Assembly: GCF_029223525.1 (NCBI RefSeq)
Contig: NZ_JARHTQ010000005.1
Span: forward strand, 248,001 to 312,000
Direction: 5' to 3'
Origin: Streptantibioticus ferralitis
GTDB lineage: Bacteria; Actinomycetota; Actinomycetes; Streptomycetales; Streptomycetaceae
DNA length: 64,000 nucleotides
Shown: piece by piece, positions 16,464-26,171 of the stretch
Numbering within the stretch: position 1 is the first letter of the stretch
How the letters are laid out: the number at the start of each line of letters is the position of its first letter
Translations under genes and position numbers: made by a program
Notes under the pieces: model-generated
The model's database searches: none
What the model saw: the letters and a program-made list of their open reading frames with translations, nothing else
Told to the model about the DNA's origin: nothing

Positions 16464-17489
16464 CTAGCGGCCGGGCCGCGGAGCCGCCTTCATCAGCAGT
16501 GCCGCGATCGGATCGATGACCCCGGACTCCCCCCGGTCCAACGCGGACTTCATGTAGCGCACCGCGTCGAGCACGTTGCCCGCGGCGCTCGGGGAGTCCT
16601 CGACGCTCAGCCGCAGATCGAGTTCGAGCGGAGTCCCGCCGAACGCCTCCCCCTCGACGCGGATGAAGGCGACCTTCCGGTCGGCCAGGAACGGAACGTA
16701 GTCCGCACCGACATGGACGTTCTCCGCGGCGATGTCCGGTCCTCGCCCCGCGCCGGCGGACATCCCCGCCGCCTTGGTGGCCTTCTTGCTCCGCATCCGG
16801 TCGGCGTCCTGCATGTTGAGGAAGTCCATGTTGCCGCCGCTGTTCAGCTGGTACGTGTTCCGCAGCCGCACCCCGTTCGCGGCCAGCACGTCCAGCAGTG
16901 CGCGGTGTACGAGGGTGGAACCGAACTGGCTCTTGAGGTCGTCGCCGATCAACGGGAGACCAGCGGCCTCGAACCTGCCCGCCCACTGCGGCGAGCGCGC
17001 TATGACCGCCGGGATGCAGTTGACGAACGCGCACCCGGCCCGCAGCGCCGCCTCGGCGTAGACCTCGGAGGCGCTCTGGCTCCCGACGGGAAGGAAATTC
17101 ACCACGACGTGGGTGTCCGTGTCCTCCAGGTGCCGGACCACGTCGTCGAGCGTGGCCCCGCCGCGCGCGTCGATCCGGTCCGCGCAGTGCCGACCGACAC
17201 CGTCACCGAGGACGCCCTCGACCACCGGCACCCCGAGATGGGGCACATCGGCGAATTCACGAGCATTGTTCGGCGGCGCCCAGATAGCCGCCGAGAGGTC
17301 CTTTCCGATCTTCGCGGTGTTGACGTCGAAGGCCGAGGTGAACACCACATCGGAAACGGCGTAACCGGCGCACACGGGGTTCATCAATCCGGCAGGCGCA
17401 CCCGCCGCATCCGCATAGAACCGCACACCCTGTACCAGCGAGGAAACGCAGTTGCCGACCCCGACCACGCCCACATTGACCGTGCCCAT
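16464..17489 (-). CDS. ino1: inositol-3-phosphate synthase
   Basis: This 341-residue protein has the N-terminal NAD-binding motif VGVVGVGNCVSSLVQG (about 6-21). It also has the actinobacterial/archaeal Ino1 signatures LIGDDLKSQFGSTLVHR, NTYQLNSGGNMDFLNM and SKKATKAA, which bind substrate and cofactor. The enzyme converts glucose 6-phosphate to 1L-myo-inositol 1-phosphate for phosphatidylinositol and mycothiol synthesis. The short length fits the bacterial form. The usual neighbour (a PadR regulator or penicillin-binding protein in Streptomyces) is absent here, so it may be a second copy. Confidence 0.92.
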   Translation of the reverse strand: MGTVNVGVVGVGNCVSSLVQGVRFYADAAGAPAGLMNPVCAGYAVSDVVFTSAFDVNTAKIGKDLSAAIWAPPNNAREFADVPHLGVPVVEGVLGDGVGRHCADRIDARGGATLDDVVRHLEDTDTHVVVNFLPVGSQSASEVYAEAALRAGCAFVNCIPAVIARSPQWAGRFEAAGLPLIGDDLKSQFGSTLVHRALLDVLAANGVRLRNTYQLNSGGNMDFLNMQDADRMRSKKATKAAGMSAGAGRGPDIAAENVHVGADYVPFLADRKVAFIRVEGEAFGGTPLELDLRLSVEDSPSAAGNVLDAVRYMKSALDRGESGVIDPIAALLMKAAPRPGR

Positions 17490-17584
17490 ACTTCCCCCCG
17501 CTGATCATTCGACAGACTCCCCCGGCGAAGACTAGCCGCGTGACCAGCCCACCAAAAGATCAACTCCGGCCAACGGGAACTGGA

Positions 17585-18640
17585 TCACTCCCCGTCCGCG
17601 TCGGACGGCAACAGCCAACGCGCCTTGTAAAGGCTCGCTCCCGCGGTGTCCTGGCGGCCGTCGGGCGAATGGAAGTCAATGGTGGACGTGCACCACTGGC
17701 ATGGATTGCCCGACTGCGGGGTCACCGTGAGGACTTGGCCGGTGTCCGGATCGTCCCCGACGCTCTTCACTCCGGCCCGGTCGATTCCGCGCTGCCCCGG
17801 GTACGCCACAAAGGCGTCTTCGGAGATGGAGTACTGACGCACATGGTGGGTGGTGGTGACCCACAGCCGGTTGCCGTCCTTCGCCACCGCCGCCAGGTCG
17901 TGGCCGCCCCGGTCGGAAAGGCTGACGGTCGCTCCCGCCTCCACCTCGGGCCGGGCGTCCGTACCGTCGACCTTCAGCCCGATCAACTCGCTCTCGCCCA
18001 GGGCCCACAGCGTGTCGTTGGCGTTGTCCCACTGCACACCGTGCGCACCAGGCAGGTCGAACTGGACGTACCCCGCGGAACGCGGCCCCTGTGAGGCGGT
18101 GTAGATCCGGATGAACCCTCCGGTGCTGGCGGCGACCGCCACGTTGCCGTTGGGCAGGAGCTCCAGGCTGTGGGTGTTTCCGCCGACCAAGGCGGCCCAC
18201 GCGACATCACCGTGCGGGTACGACACCATCGCTGCCAGGCCCCCCGACGCACAGGTCAGCAGCCACTGCCGGCCGTTGACCACCCGGTGCTTGGCCTCGC
18301 TCACGTTGCGCCAACTGCGCTGCGGATTAAGGGCGTTCAGGCTGCCGTCGTCAGCCGGCGACCAGGACCACAGCGCCGCCCGCGCGGCGGACCGCTGGGC
18401 GCGTCTGCCGCGGTCCTCCCAGGACTCGTCGTGCGGGTCGAGGACCAGCACCCGCTCACTGGCCTGATCGGCCGCGAGGAGCAGGCTTCGGGACTTGGCC
18501 GGTGGGTCGATCCGGGGACTCCTGCGGGTGGCGAGCGCCGACGCGGGTGCGGCGCCGGTGGTCAGGGCCATCGCCACCATGCCCAGCACAGCGCGCCGTG
18601 ACCGTTCGACCGGCTGGCGCTGCCGCCGGCGCGCGGTCAT
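17585..18640 (-). CDS. secreted DUF6528-type beta-propeller-like protein
   Basis: ATG at 18640 gives a 351-residue protein with a twin-arginine-like or Sec signal (SRRAVLGMVAMALTTGAAPASA, about 12-34). The mature part has propeller-like repeats: AADQASERVLVLDP, GGNTHSLELLPNGNVAVAAS, DLPGAHGVQWDNANDTLWALG and GGHDLAAVAKDGNRLWVTT. The pattern matches DUF6528 proteins, which are common in Streptomyces and of unknown function. SEAKHR and TASQGPRS are conserved blocks. No catalytic motif is recognisable. It may bind extracellular ligands. Confidence 0.75.
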   Translation of the reverse strand: MTARRRQRQPVERSRRAVLGMVAMALTTGAAPASALATRRSPRIDPPAKSRSLLLAADQASERVLVLDPHDESWEDRGRRAQRSAARAALWSWSPADDGSLNALNPQRSWRNVSEAKHRVVNGRQWLLTCASGGLAAMVSYPHGDVAWAALVGGNTHSLELLPNGNVAVAASTGGFIRIYTASQGPRSAGYVQFDLPGAHGVQWDNANDTLWALGESELIGLKVDGTDARPEVEAGATVSLSDRGGHDLAAVAKDGNRLWVTTTHHVRQYSISEDAFVAYPGQRGIDRAGVKSVGDDPDTGQVLTVTPQSGNPCQWCTSTIDFHSPDGRQDTAGASLYKARWLLPSDADGE

Positions 18641-18866
18641 GAGTCGGCTCCGACCGCCAGGCCCTCCCGGGGAGCGTCCCCGGGTCCCGCGAAGATCGCA
18701 GGTCGGTCGCCTCGCCCTGAGCGGCATCGCGAGGCGCGTCTCAGTAGTGCAAATGCGTCCATTGGGCCATTGCAGCCCGGCGCACTGCACGCCCGGCGCT
18801 CACACGCCCCGACTCCCTCGAACGGAGCACGGTTTCCCCCCGGTTCGCCGCACGGGGCACGCGGGT

Positions 18867-18932
18867 GAGACGGCCGACCGGCCCGCCAGGGCTTGGGCTC
18901 CGTTGCCCGCGGACCGGCCGGTCAGCCGTCTC
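18867..18932. terminator. long hairpin downstream of rpf-type gene
   Basis: Arms of 17 bases at 18867-18883 and 18916-18932 pair with one mismatch (GAGACGGCCGACCGGCC against GGCCGGTCAGCCGTCTC). The loop is 32 bases. It begins 8 bases beyond the stop of the Rpf-type gene on the reverse strand. Confidence 0.75.
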
Positions 18933-18939
18933 CCGATGG

Positions 18940-19527
<588 letters not shown>

Positions 19528-19531
19528 TCAC

Positions 19532-19561
19532 TGGCAGTGATGGCGTCGCCGTTTACTGCCA
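19532..19561. promoter_or_regulatory. inverted repeat upstream of rpf-type gene
   Basis: Arms TGGCAGT (19532-19538) and ACTGCCA (19555-19561) are separated by 16 bases and lie 50-80 bases upstream of the Rpf-type start. It could be an operator or a 5'-UTR stem. The remainder of 19562-19828 shows no gene. Confidence 0.35.
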
Positions 19562-19828
19562 TGGCAAAAGCCCTAGGCGATTATCCGACAATTGGCAAGA
19601 CGTCAGATCTGTTGCGCCGCGGTCGTTCTGTCGGTTTTCCGAACTGTCCACACAGCCACCTGGCGGAAAGCGTCAACTGCCGCCTCCGCCGCCGTTTTCC
19701 GGAGCCCGCAACGTATCTCCGGCCGGACGCCCGGCTATGGCGGTGGCACCCCATTCGTGTGTACGCCGCCGAAGGGCTGCTCCTTTCGGGGCCTTTCGAC
19801 GCCCGGCGTCGAATTCGCCCGCTTAGCG

Positions 19829-20092
19829 TCAGCGATGACGTACGGCGGCCCGCAGTGCGTTGCGCATTTCCCGGTGGCGGCGTTCGACCGCCGCCCGGCG
19901 CATTAGGGGGTGCTCGTTCAGGGCGTATGCCGCCCGCCGGTACGCCTCCCATCGCTCGTCCCATTCTCGGCGCTGTCGCGGCGACCAGTTCGAGGGTGAC
20001 CCCACGTCGGGGCCACCCAGTGCCGCCAAGGCCGCGTCCGCAGCGCACTGCAGAGCGATCAGATCGTCAGGGAGTTCGAGCGCATCGGGCAT
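19829..20092 (-). CDS. small conserved-type hypothetical protein
   Basis: Starting at ATG 20092 gives 87 residues (MPDALELPDDLIALQ). The protein is acidic at the N-terminus and basic, helical and Arg-rich at the C-terminus (WSPRQRREWDERWEAYRRAA). I recognise the PDDLIALQ...WSPRQRREWDERW pattern as a common small Streptomyces protein of unknown function. No signal peptide or cysteine motif is seen. The longer form from 20143 is possible but has a weaker start context. Confidence 0.65.
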   Translation of the reverse strand: MPDALELPDDLIALQCAADAALAALGGPDVGSPSNWSPRQRREWDERWEAYRRAAYALNEHPLMRRAAVERRHREMRNALRAAVRHR

Positions 20093-20139
20093 GTGGCGAT
20101 CGTAGGGTGCTTGTGTGATGAGAATGTGACGGTGGAACG

Positions 20140-20179
20140 TCATTCAGGGCCGCCCCGCGTGCGGGGCGGCCCTGAATGA
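20140..20179. terminator. strong hairpin terminator
   Basis: A 19-bp perfect stem with a 2-base GT centre spans 20140-20179. It lies 23 bases past the stop of the secreted-protein gene on the reverse strand. Confidence 0.9.
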
Positions 20180-20201
20180 GGCGTGCGAGTGAAGCGGCGC
20201 G

Positions 20202-20597
20202 TCAGCGCACCGTTACGGTGACCGGGGAAGAGGTGGTCGTACCGTCATGGACGCGCAGCACTTCCCTGCCCTTGGTGTTGAGCTTGGCCGTCAGCTTGTA
20301 GATGTTGCCCTTGAGCACCTTGGCGCTCGATTGCAGCGAGGTCCACTTGGAACCGTTCCGGTGCTGCAGCTGGACCGTACTACCGGTCGCCAGGCCCTTG
20401 GCCGCGCCGACGATGGTGACCTGCTGCCCGGCCTTGACGGTGGTGGGGCTCACCTTGATGGTGAGCGACGACTTGGCGGACGCGCTGGGCGCGGGTTTGG
20501 GCGCGGCCGATGCGGCGATCGCGCCCGTCGTACCACCGGCCAGCAGGGCGGCGGACAGGGCTCCGACAACAGCGAGACGAGCAGAGTTGGACGTCAT
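20202..20597 (-). CDS. small secreted beta-rich protein
   Basis: ATG at 20597 gives 131 residues. A signal peptide covers about residues 1-32 (LAVVGALSAALLAGGTTGAIAASA), followed by a Pro/Ala/Ser linker. The mature domain of about 90 residues alternates short beta-strand-like segments (LTIKVSPTTVKAGQQVTIVG, STVQLQHRNGSKWTSLQS, SPVTVTV), like a bacterial Ig-type or surface-adhesion domain. No cysteines are present. The function is unknown. Two direct repeats sit just upstream of the start, and a strong hairpin ends the unit, so it is monocistronic. Confidence 0.75.
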   Translation of the reverse strand: MTSNSARLAVVGALSAALLAGGTTGAIAASAAPKPAPSASAKSSLTIKVSPTTVKAGQQVTIVGAAKGLATGSTVQLQHRNGSKWTSLQSSAKVLKGNIYKLTAKLNTKGREVLRVHDGTTTSSPVTVTVR

Positions 20598-20630
20598 GGC
20601 TTTCACTGCGCTTCTCCCATCGTCACGAAG

Positions 20631-20677
20631 TGCACCTACTGCCTGATGAGTAGATGCACTTACTGCGAATGAGTCGG
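20631..20677. repeat. two 24-bp direct repeats upstream of secreted-protein gene
   Basis: Unit 1 (20631-20654) and unit 2 (20655-20677) share TGCAC-TACTGC and ATGAGT blocks. On the gene's strand they read ACTCAT-NN-GCAGTARGTGCA twice, 34-80 bases before the start codon. The position suits regulator binding around the promoter or 5' UTR. Confidence 0.5.
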
Positions 20678-20888
20678 TCACGTCACACTATCGGGCTAGC
20701 GTGCGACTCGCCACATTTGGAGTATTTCGCGGCATGTGGCAGCCGTTCACCCGATTGGCGCCCTTGAGGTGGTGCGGCGCCGACGGCCGGGAAAGAGTCC
20801 GATCAGGGGCGACCGCCTCGACGGATACCCGAAACCGCTCAGCCCACCGCATGCGGGGACGAGCCGCGAAACCAAGGGAAGTGATCCG

Positions 20889-21437
20889 GTGCTGTCGTCA
20901 CCCTCCCGGCTAGGCCACGGTGTTCTCGCGGTACTGATGTCGGCGCTGCTGCTGTTGCTGCCCGCTTGTTCGAGCAAGACCAAGCAGACATCGTCCTCCC
21001 CGGCCTCGGCGTCGGCCTCGCAGGACAAGGTCCGGTTCGCCAAGACGAAGTTCGTGGCCAACGCGAGCCTGGCGTCAGGCGCCGTGTACCAGTGGATCTA
21101 CAAGCCGTACAAGGCCGGGACGTTCCAGAAGGGCGCCAGGGGGCGCACCGCCGCCCTGGTGAAGGGTGGTCTGGCCGCGGCCTTCGCATACAACCGGTTC
21201 AAGGCGGCGATCCGCGACGCCCAGGGCGACCCGCTGCTGTCGAAGGCGGTGGCGCCGCTCACCGGCGGCGTCGACAAGCTCAAGGACCTGGGCTCGAAGA
21301 TCAAGGGCGGCAACGCCACCGACAGCGACTTCAACCAGATCCAGAACACGGTCAACGGCGTCAAGAACGCCGGTAGCCAGAACGGGGCGAACGTCACCGA
21401 CAACGTTCCCTCCCTGAAGCAGATCGGCGGTTCCTGA
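20889..21437 (+). CDS. putative lipoprotein
   Basis: A GTG at 20889 with AGGGAAG upstream gives 182 residues. The N-terminus is a lipoprotein signal (VLAVLMSALLLLLPAC) with lipobox Cys near residue 27, then a Ser/Ala linker. The mature part is basic and helical (AALVKGGLAAAFAYNRFKAAI), with a gap-free hydrophobic stretch, and ends in an Asn/Gly-rich tail. The protein should sit on the outer face of the membrane. I recognise no family. A 19-bp hairpin closes the gene. Confidence 0.75.
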   Translation: MLSSPSRLGHGVLAVLMSALLLLLPACSSKTKQTSSSPASASASQDKVRFAKTKFVANASLASGAVYQWIYKPYKAGTFQKGARGRTAALVKGGLAAAFAYNRFKAAIRDAQGDPLLSKAVAPLTGGVDKLKDLGSKIKGGNATDSDFNQIQNTVNGVKNAGSQNGANVTDNVPSLKQIGGS

Positions 21438-21443
21438 CCGGAC

Positions 21444-21490
21444 GTGCGTCGGCACCGTGACCGCCCCCGGAGGTCACGGTGCCGACGCAC
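21444..21490. terminator. 19-bp stem terminator
   Basis: Perfect arms at 21444-21462 and 21472-21490 (GTGCGTCGGCACCGTGACC and its complement) flank a 9-base loop. It lies 6 bases after the lipoprotein stop and 10 bases beyond the stop of the truncated MFS remnant on the other strand. Confidence 0.92.
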
Positions 21491-21500
21491 GCCGAACGGG

Positions 21501-21660
21501 TCAGCTCACAAGCGCCGGCTCGTCGGTCGTCTCCCGCGGCGCGTCCTGGGACTCGTTCACCGCCACCGGCTCGTCGGCGTGCCGCGGCGCCCGCTTCGGC
21601 AGCGCGGACATCAGGGCGAAGACCGCCAGCAGGCCGCCCGCCACCCACCACAGTAAGCTG
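21501..21660 (-). pseudogene. MFS transporter, C-terminal remnant
   Basis: The reverse strand encodes one hydrophobic helix (LLWWVAGGLLAVFALM) and a charged tail ending in EPALVS and a stop at 21501-21503. This is the usual last membrane segment and cytoplasmic tail of a drug-efflux MFS protein. Nothing of the other 11-13 helices is present. The upstream end runs straight into a WYL-regulator remnant on the other strand. Confidence 0.6.
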
Positions 21661-21661
21661 G

Positions 21662-22000
21662 ACGCCGATGCCCGCCGCGAAGCTCTTCACCCGGAACGCG
21701 GCAGCCTACGTCGCCCGCAAGCTGTCCGGTCTTCCCCCCAGCTACCGGGCGGTGGCGACGCTGTACGCCCCGGTCGAGGAGGTGGCGCGCCGACTGGGCC
21801 GCGCCGCCGGTCAGTTGGAGCCGATCGACGAGCGCAGCTGCCGACTGCACAGCAGGGCGGACTCCCTGGAGTGGCCGACGCTCCGACTGGCCGCGCTGGG
21901 CTGCGAGTTCGAGGTGCACGAGCCGCCGCAACTGGCCGAGTACCTGGGTGCGCTGGGCACCCGGCTCACCCGAGCGGCAGGCGGCACCGCCGGTTCCTGA
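21662..22000 (+). pseudogene. WYL-domain regulator, C-terminal remnant
   Basis: Roughly 110 residues match the C-terminus of YafY/WYL-type regulators: AAYVARKLSGLPPSYRAVATLYAP, then DSLEWPTLRLAALGCEFEVHEPP and LGALGTRLTRAA. The N-terminal HTH and most of the WYL domain are missing, and the ATG at 21668 has no ribosome site. It lies head to head with an MFS remnant, as intact WYL-regulator/MFS pairs do. A single deletion that removed both 5' halves explains both fragments. Confidence 0.65.
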
Positions 22001-22006
22001 GGCCCA

Positions 22007-22912
22007 TCAGCGCGAAAGCTCGGCTGCGTTGGCCGGGTCCGCCAGGCCCGCCAGCGGATCACCCCGCTCGGCGACGCGTTCCGCGACCTGGTCCGGTGTG
22101 AAGGCCAGGTCGTCCCGGTGCTCGCAGGCGATGACCTCGTCCCAGGTCACGGGGGCGGTGACGGCCGGGCGTCGTTTGACCCGAAGGGTGTAGGGGGCGG
22201 CCGTGGTCTTCGCCGAGGCGTTCTGCGACCAGTCGATGAACACCTTGCCCGCCCGTACGGCGCGTGTCATCACCGCCGTCACCAGGTCGGGGTGCTCCCG
22301 CTGCATCCGCACCGCCAACGCCCTGGCGTAGCCGGACGCCTGCTTCTCCGGAGCGGGGCGCAGCGGTACGTACAGGTGCAGCCCCTTGGAGCCGGAGAAC
22401 ACCGGATAGGCCTCCAGGCCGTCGTCCGCCAGGAGTTGCCGCAGGCCCTGTGCGATCCGGCAGCACAGCACGAGGTCGGCGCCCTCGCCGGGGTCCAGGT
22501 CGAACACCAGCCGGTCGTGCGCGTCCGGCCCGTTCGCGGTCGTCCACTGCGGTACGTGGATCTCGTAGGCGCCGAGGTTGACCATGGCGAGCAGTGCCGC
22601 GGCGGAGTCGATCACCACATAGCGCGCCGGGCCCTCCCGGCTGGCCACCCGGGTGGTGGTGACCCAGTCCGGGAGGCCCGGTGGCGGGTTCTTGGCGTAC
22701 CAGATCTGGCCGTCGGGGCCGTCCGGCGCACGGACGAAGGAAGCCGCCCGTCCGGCGCAGTGGTCCAGCATCTCCGGCGCCACCCGCACGAAGTAGTGCA
22801 GCACGGCGGCCTTGGTGGTGCCCGTATCGGGGAAGAGGACCTTGTCCAGATGGGTGAGGACCAGGCGGTGGCCGTCGACGTCCAGCACCTGCCGGTCCGG
22901 CGCTACCGGCAT
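22007..22912 (-). CDS. NHEJ DNA polymerase/primase (LigD-Pol type)
   Basis: This 301-residue protein consists only of the LigD polymerase domain. The metal-binding aspartates are D138 and D140 in RLVFDLDPGEG, and D227 in VFIDWSQNA. GSKGLHLYVPL and the ANGPDAHD region also match. It adds nucleotides at double-strand-break ends in Ku-dependent end joining. It starts 5 bases after the Ku stop, so the two form an operon. The stand-alone polymerase architecture is usual in Streptomyces, where ligase and polymerase are separate genes. Confidence 0.93.
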   Translation of the reverse strand: MPVAPDRQVLDVDGHRLVLTHLDKVLFPDTGTTKAAVLHYFVRVAPEMLDHCAGRAASFVRAPDGPDGQIWYAKNPPPGLPDWVTTTRVASREGPARYVVIDSAAALLAMVNLGAYEIHVPQWTTANGPDAHDRLVFDLDPGEGADLVLCCRIAQGLRQLLADDGLEAYPVFSGSKGLHLYVPLRPAPEKQASGYARALAVRMQREHPDLVTAVMTRAVRAGKVFIDWSQNASAKTTAAPYTLRVKRRPAVTAPVTWDEVIACEHRDDLAFTPDQVAERVAERGDPLAGLADPANAAELSR

Positions 22913-22917
22913 CGCGG

Positions 22918-23949
22918 TCAGGCCGATGCCTTGGCTTTGCGCCGTCGGCCGGCGGCGGAGAGCGCTTCGATCAGTTCTTCGCGGCTCATCGTGGACCTGC
23001 CGGGGATGTCGGCTTCGGCGGCCATCTCATACAGCGCGGTCTTGCTCAGCCCCGCGAGATCCGCCGCCCGGGTGGTCTTCCTCGCGCGCCTCTTCTCCGT
23101 GGCACCCGCCTTGTCGGTCTTCTTCTCCGCGCGGGCGGGAGCGCGCTTCTTCGCGCCGGCCTCACCGCCCTTCCCCTTCGCCCGCTCCAGGCTGGCTCGC
23201 AGGGCATCGGTGAGGTCGATGACGTTGGTGGACCGCGGTGCCGGTTCCGCCTTCTCCACCGTGCCACCCGAGCGCTTGGCCTCCAGGAGTTCGCGTACCC
23301 GCTCCTGGTAGGTGTCACGGTATTCCCTGGGATCCCAGTCGACGCTCAGTGCGTCGACCAACTGCACCGCGGTGTCCAGCTCACGCTTTTGGACCTGTGT
23401 GTTCTCCGGGAGTCCGCCGATCTCCCGGTGCGGATCGCGCACCTCGTCCGCCCAGTGCAGGGTGTGCACGACCAGGACGTCGTCCACCGGCTTGACCGCC
23501 ACCAGGTACTCGCGGTTGCGCATCACGAAGGTGGCGATCCCGGCCTTTCCGGCCTTCTTCAGGGCTTCCACCAGCAGGGCGTAGACCTTCGCGTACTCCT
23601 CGCCGCGCGGTGCCAGGTAGTACGTCTTGTCGAAGTAGACCGGGTCGATCTTGTCCAGGTCGACGAATCCGCTGATCTCCAGGTTCTTCGACCGGCCGGG
23701 GGCGATCTCGTCCAGTTCGTCCGGCTCGACCACCACGTACTCGTCCCCGATGTCGTAGCCCTTGACGATGTCCGACAGCGCGACGTCCTCTCCGGTGCGC
23801 TCGTTGACACGCTTGTTGCGCACCCGGTCGGCGGTGCCGCGCTGGATCTGGTGGAAGCGGATCGTGTGGCTCTCTGTCGCGCCGAACATCTGCACCGGCA
23901 CGGTGACCAGACCGAACGAGAGCGCGCCGCCCCAGACCGCATGCGCCAT
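22918..23949 (-). CDS. ku: non-homologous end-joining protein Ku
   Basis: This is a 343-residue protein. The Ku core covers about 1-255 (AVWGGALSFGLVTVPV, YDIGDEYVVVEPDELD, TYYLAPRGEEYAKVYALL, and MRNREYLVAVKP). It forms a ring on DNA ends and recruits LigD enzymes. A Lys/Ala-rich linker leads to a C-terminal SAP/Rho-N-like DNA-binding module (LSKTALYEMAAEADIPGRSTMSREELIEAL, about 300-332), seen in actinobacterial Ku paralogues with enhanced DNA binding. A ligase fragment at the right edge of the window may supply the sealing step. Confidence 0.95.
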   Translation of the reverse strand: MAHAVWGGALSFGLVTVPVQMFGATESHTIRFHQIQRGTADRVRNKRVNERTGEDVALSDIVKGYDIGDEYVVVEPDELDEIAPGRSKNLEISGFVDLDKIDPVYFDKTYYLAPRGEEYAKVYALLVEALKKAGKAGIATFVMRNREYLVAVKPVDDVLVVHTLHWADEVRDPHREIGGLPENTQVQKRELDTAVQLVDALSVDWDPREYRDTYQERVRELLEAKRSGGTVEKAEPAPRSTNVIDLTDALRASLERAKGKGGEAGAKKRAPARAEKKTDKAGATEKRRARKTTRAADLAGLSKTALYEMAAEADIPGRSTMSREELIEALSAAGRRRKAKASA

Positions 23950-24123
23950 GGCACCACCACCTCCTCAGTCCCATGGCACCCCGGCCGGGAGCTGATCGCA
24001 TCCCGGCGACGGGGCGGCAGCGGCCTTCAGCCACTGCTGGGAGCCGTACGGTCGGCGGCGGGGTGACCGGCCGGGCAGGCGAGCCCGGTCCCGGTGGGGA
24101 CGGCCACGACGTGACGGCCTCGG

Positions 24124-26171
24124 TCAGCGGCGGCGCATGACCTGTGGTTCGTGCCGCCGCAGCATTCCGGTCACCACCGCCACGCCCATCACGCCGAGTC
24201 CGACCAGCACCCCGACGTCCAGGGTCCACTGGGTCGCGGTGTGCGCCCAGAGCGGATCGGACAGGTTCGGGTGCGCGGCGTCCGCGGGCGGCCCGATCCT
24301 GGTCAGGTCGATGGTGGCGGCCTGCGCCGCGACCGCCCACCTGGACGGGGCGAGCCAGGACAGCTGGGCCAGCCCGGTGTCGTTGAACATGGGGAAGATG
24401 GCACCGGTGAACATCACCTGCGCCACGGTGGACACCACCAGCAGCGGCATGGTCTTCTCCGCGGTACGCACCAGCGCGGAGATGATCAGGCCGAGCATCA
24501 TCGAGGTGATGGAGAGCAGCACCACCACCAACACCAGCTCCACCGCGGAGAGTTGGGTGACCAGACCGGCGGTCGGCAGACGGCGGCCCGCGAGGCCGAT
24601 CACGGCGAGTACCAGCCCCTGGGCCGCCGTTATCACTCCGAGCACGGTGACCTTGGACAGGACGTACGCCGATCTGGACAGTCCGGTGGCCCGATCCCGT
24701 TGGTAGATCACCCGCTCCTGTACGAGCTCGCGCACCGAGTTGGCGGTGCCGGTCAGACAGGCTCCGATGGCGAGGACCAGCAGTACGCACTGGGCGTCGA
24801 CGTTGGCGATCGGTCCGCAGGCGAGTGGACGGCCGCTGGGCTGGTTCGCGGCCAGGAAGCCGTACGCCGCGGGCACCGCGGCGCTCAGCACCCCCATGAT
24901 CAGCGGCAGCGCGGCGAGCAGTCCGACATGCCGCGGTCCGCCGCGATCACCGAGAAGTTGCGCCGTACCAGGGTCACCAACTGGGAGCCCCAGCTCGGCG
25001 GCTTCGGCGGCCGTACGGCGGGTACGCTCTGCGGCTGGACGGCGTCGTCGTCCGATGGTTGGTCCGGCTCTTCCGACTTGCCCGCGGTGTAAGTGCGGTG
25101 GTGGATCGACTCCCGGTAGATGGCGGCCCAGTCGCGGTCGGGGTACTGGTCGAAGTCGCGGAAGACGTCGGCCCAGTCCTGGTGTCCGAAGAAGTCCAGC
25201 GCGTACTGCGGCGGGCCGAAGTACGCGGTGCGGCCACCGGGGGCCAGTACCAGCAGCCGGTCGCACATATGGAGGTTGGCCACGCTGTGGGTGACCACCG
25301 CGACCCTGCGGCCGCCGTCGGCGAGGCCTCGCAGCATCTGCATCACCTGCCGGTCGAGACCCGGGTCAAGACCGGAGGTCGGCTCGTCGAGGAGCAGCAT
25401 CGCGGGCTTGGTGAGCAGTTCCAGAGCGACCGAGACGCGCTTTCGCTGGCCGCCGGAGAGCGCGGTGATGCGGTTCTCGGCCCGGTGGGACAGCCCCAAC
25501 TCGGCCAGTACCTCGGTGACTCGGGCGTCCCGCTCGGCGGCGTCGGTGTCCTGCGGGAAGCGCAACCGCGCCGCATAGCGCAGCGCCTTCATCACGGTGA
25601 GCTGCGGGTGCAGGATGTCATCCTGCGGTACCAGGCCGATGCGGTGCCGCAGTTCGGCGAACTGCTGGTAGAGGTCGCGCCCGTCGTACAGCACTTCACC
25701 GGAGTCAGCGGGCCGGTATCCGGTCAGTGCGCGCAGCAGCGTGGACTTCCCCGAGCCGGACGGGCCGATGATCGCGACCAGGGACTTCTCCGGCAGATCG
25801 AAGCTGACCGAGTCCAGCAGGGTCTTGTACTCGCCGCGATGCCGTTCCCTGACCGTCAGCTCCCGGGCGGTGAAGGTGCCGGATTCGGCGTCGCCGCGCT
25901 CCACCAACCGGTCGTCGTCGAGCTGGAACGTGGTCTGGCCTATGCCCACCAGGTCGCTCGGACCTATCGCGCACCGCTCGACCGCATGGCCGTTGACATA
26001 GGTTCCGTTGGAGCTGTCCAGGTCCACGACCTCGAACTCGCCCTCTTCGGTGGCGTGGAGCTCGGCGTGGTATCTGGAGGCCATGAGGTCGCTGACGACG
26101 ATGTCGTTGTCGGGGGCACGACCGATCCTGACAATCCGTTTGGAGTGCAGCAGCCGGCTCGTGTCTGTCAT
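24124..26171 (-). pseudogene. FHA-ABC ATPase-permease, frameshifted
   Basis: The gene reads from ATG 26171: an FHA domain (about 1-95, IGRAPDNDIVVSD ... RYHAELH ... SSNGTYVNG), then an ABCG-type ATPase with GPSGSGKST, LSGGQRKRVSVALEL and MLLLDEPTSGLDP. After the stretch NFSVIAADRG (near 24930) the frame hits a stop. The ABC-2 membrane part (ALPLIMGVLSAAVPAAYG onward to 24124) continues in another frame. One added C near 24930 would restore RG-HVGLLAALPL. Intact homologues are single polypeptides of about 680-850 residues, controlled by phospho-threonine recognition. This is either a genuine recent mutation or a base-calling error. Confidence 0.8.
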
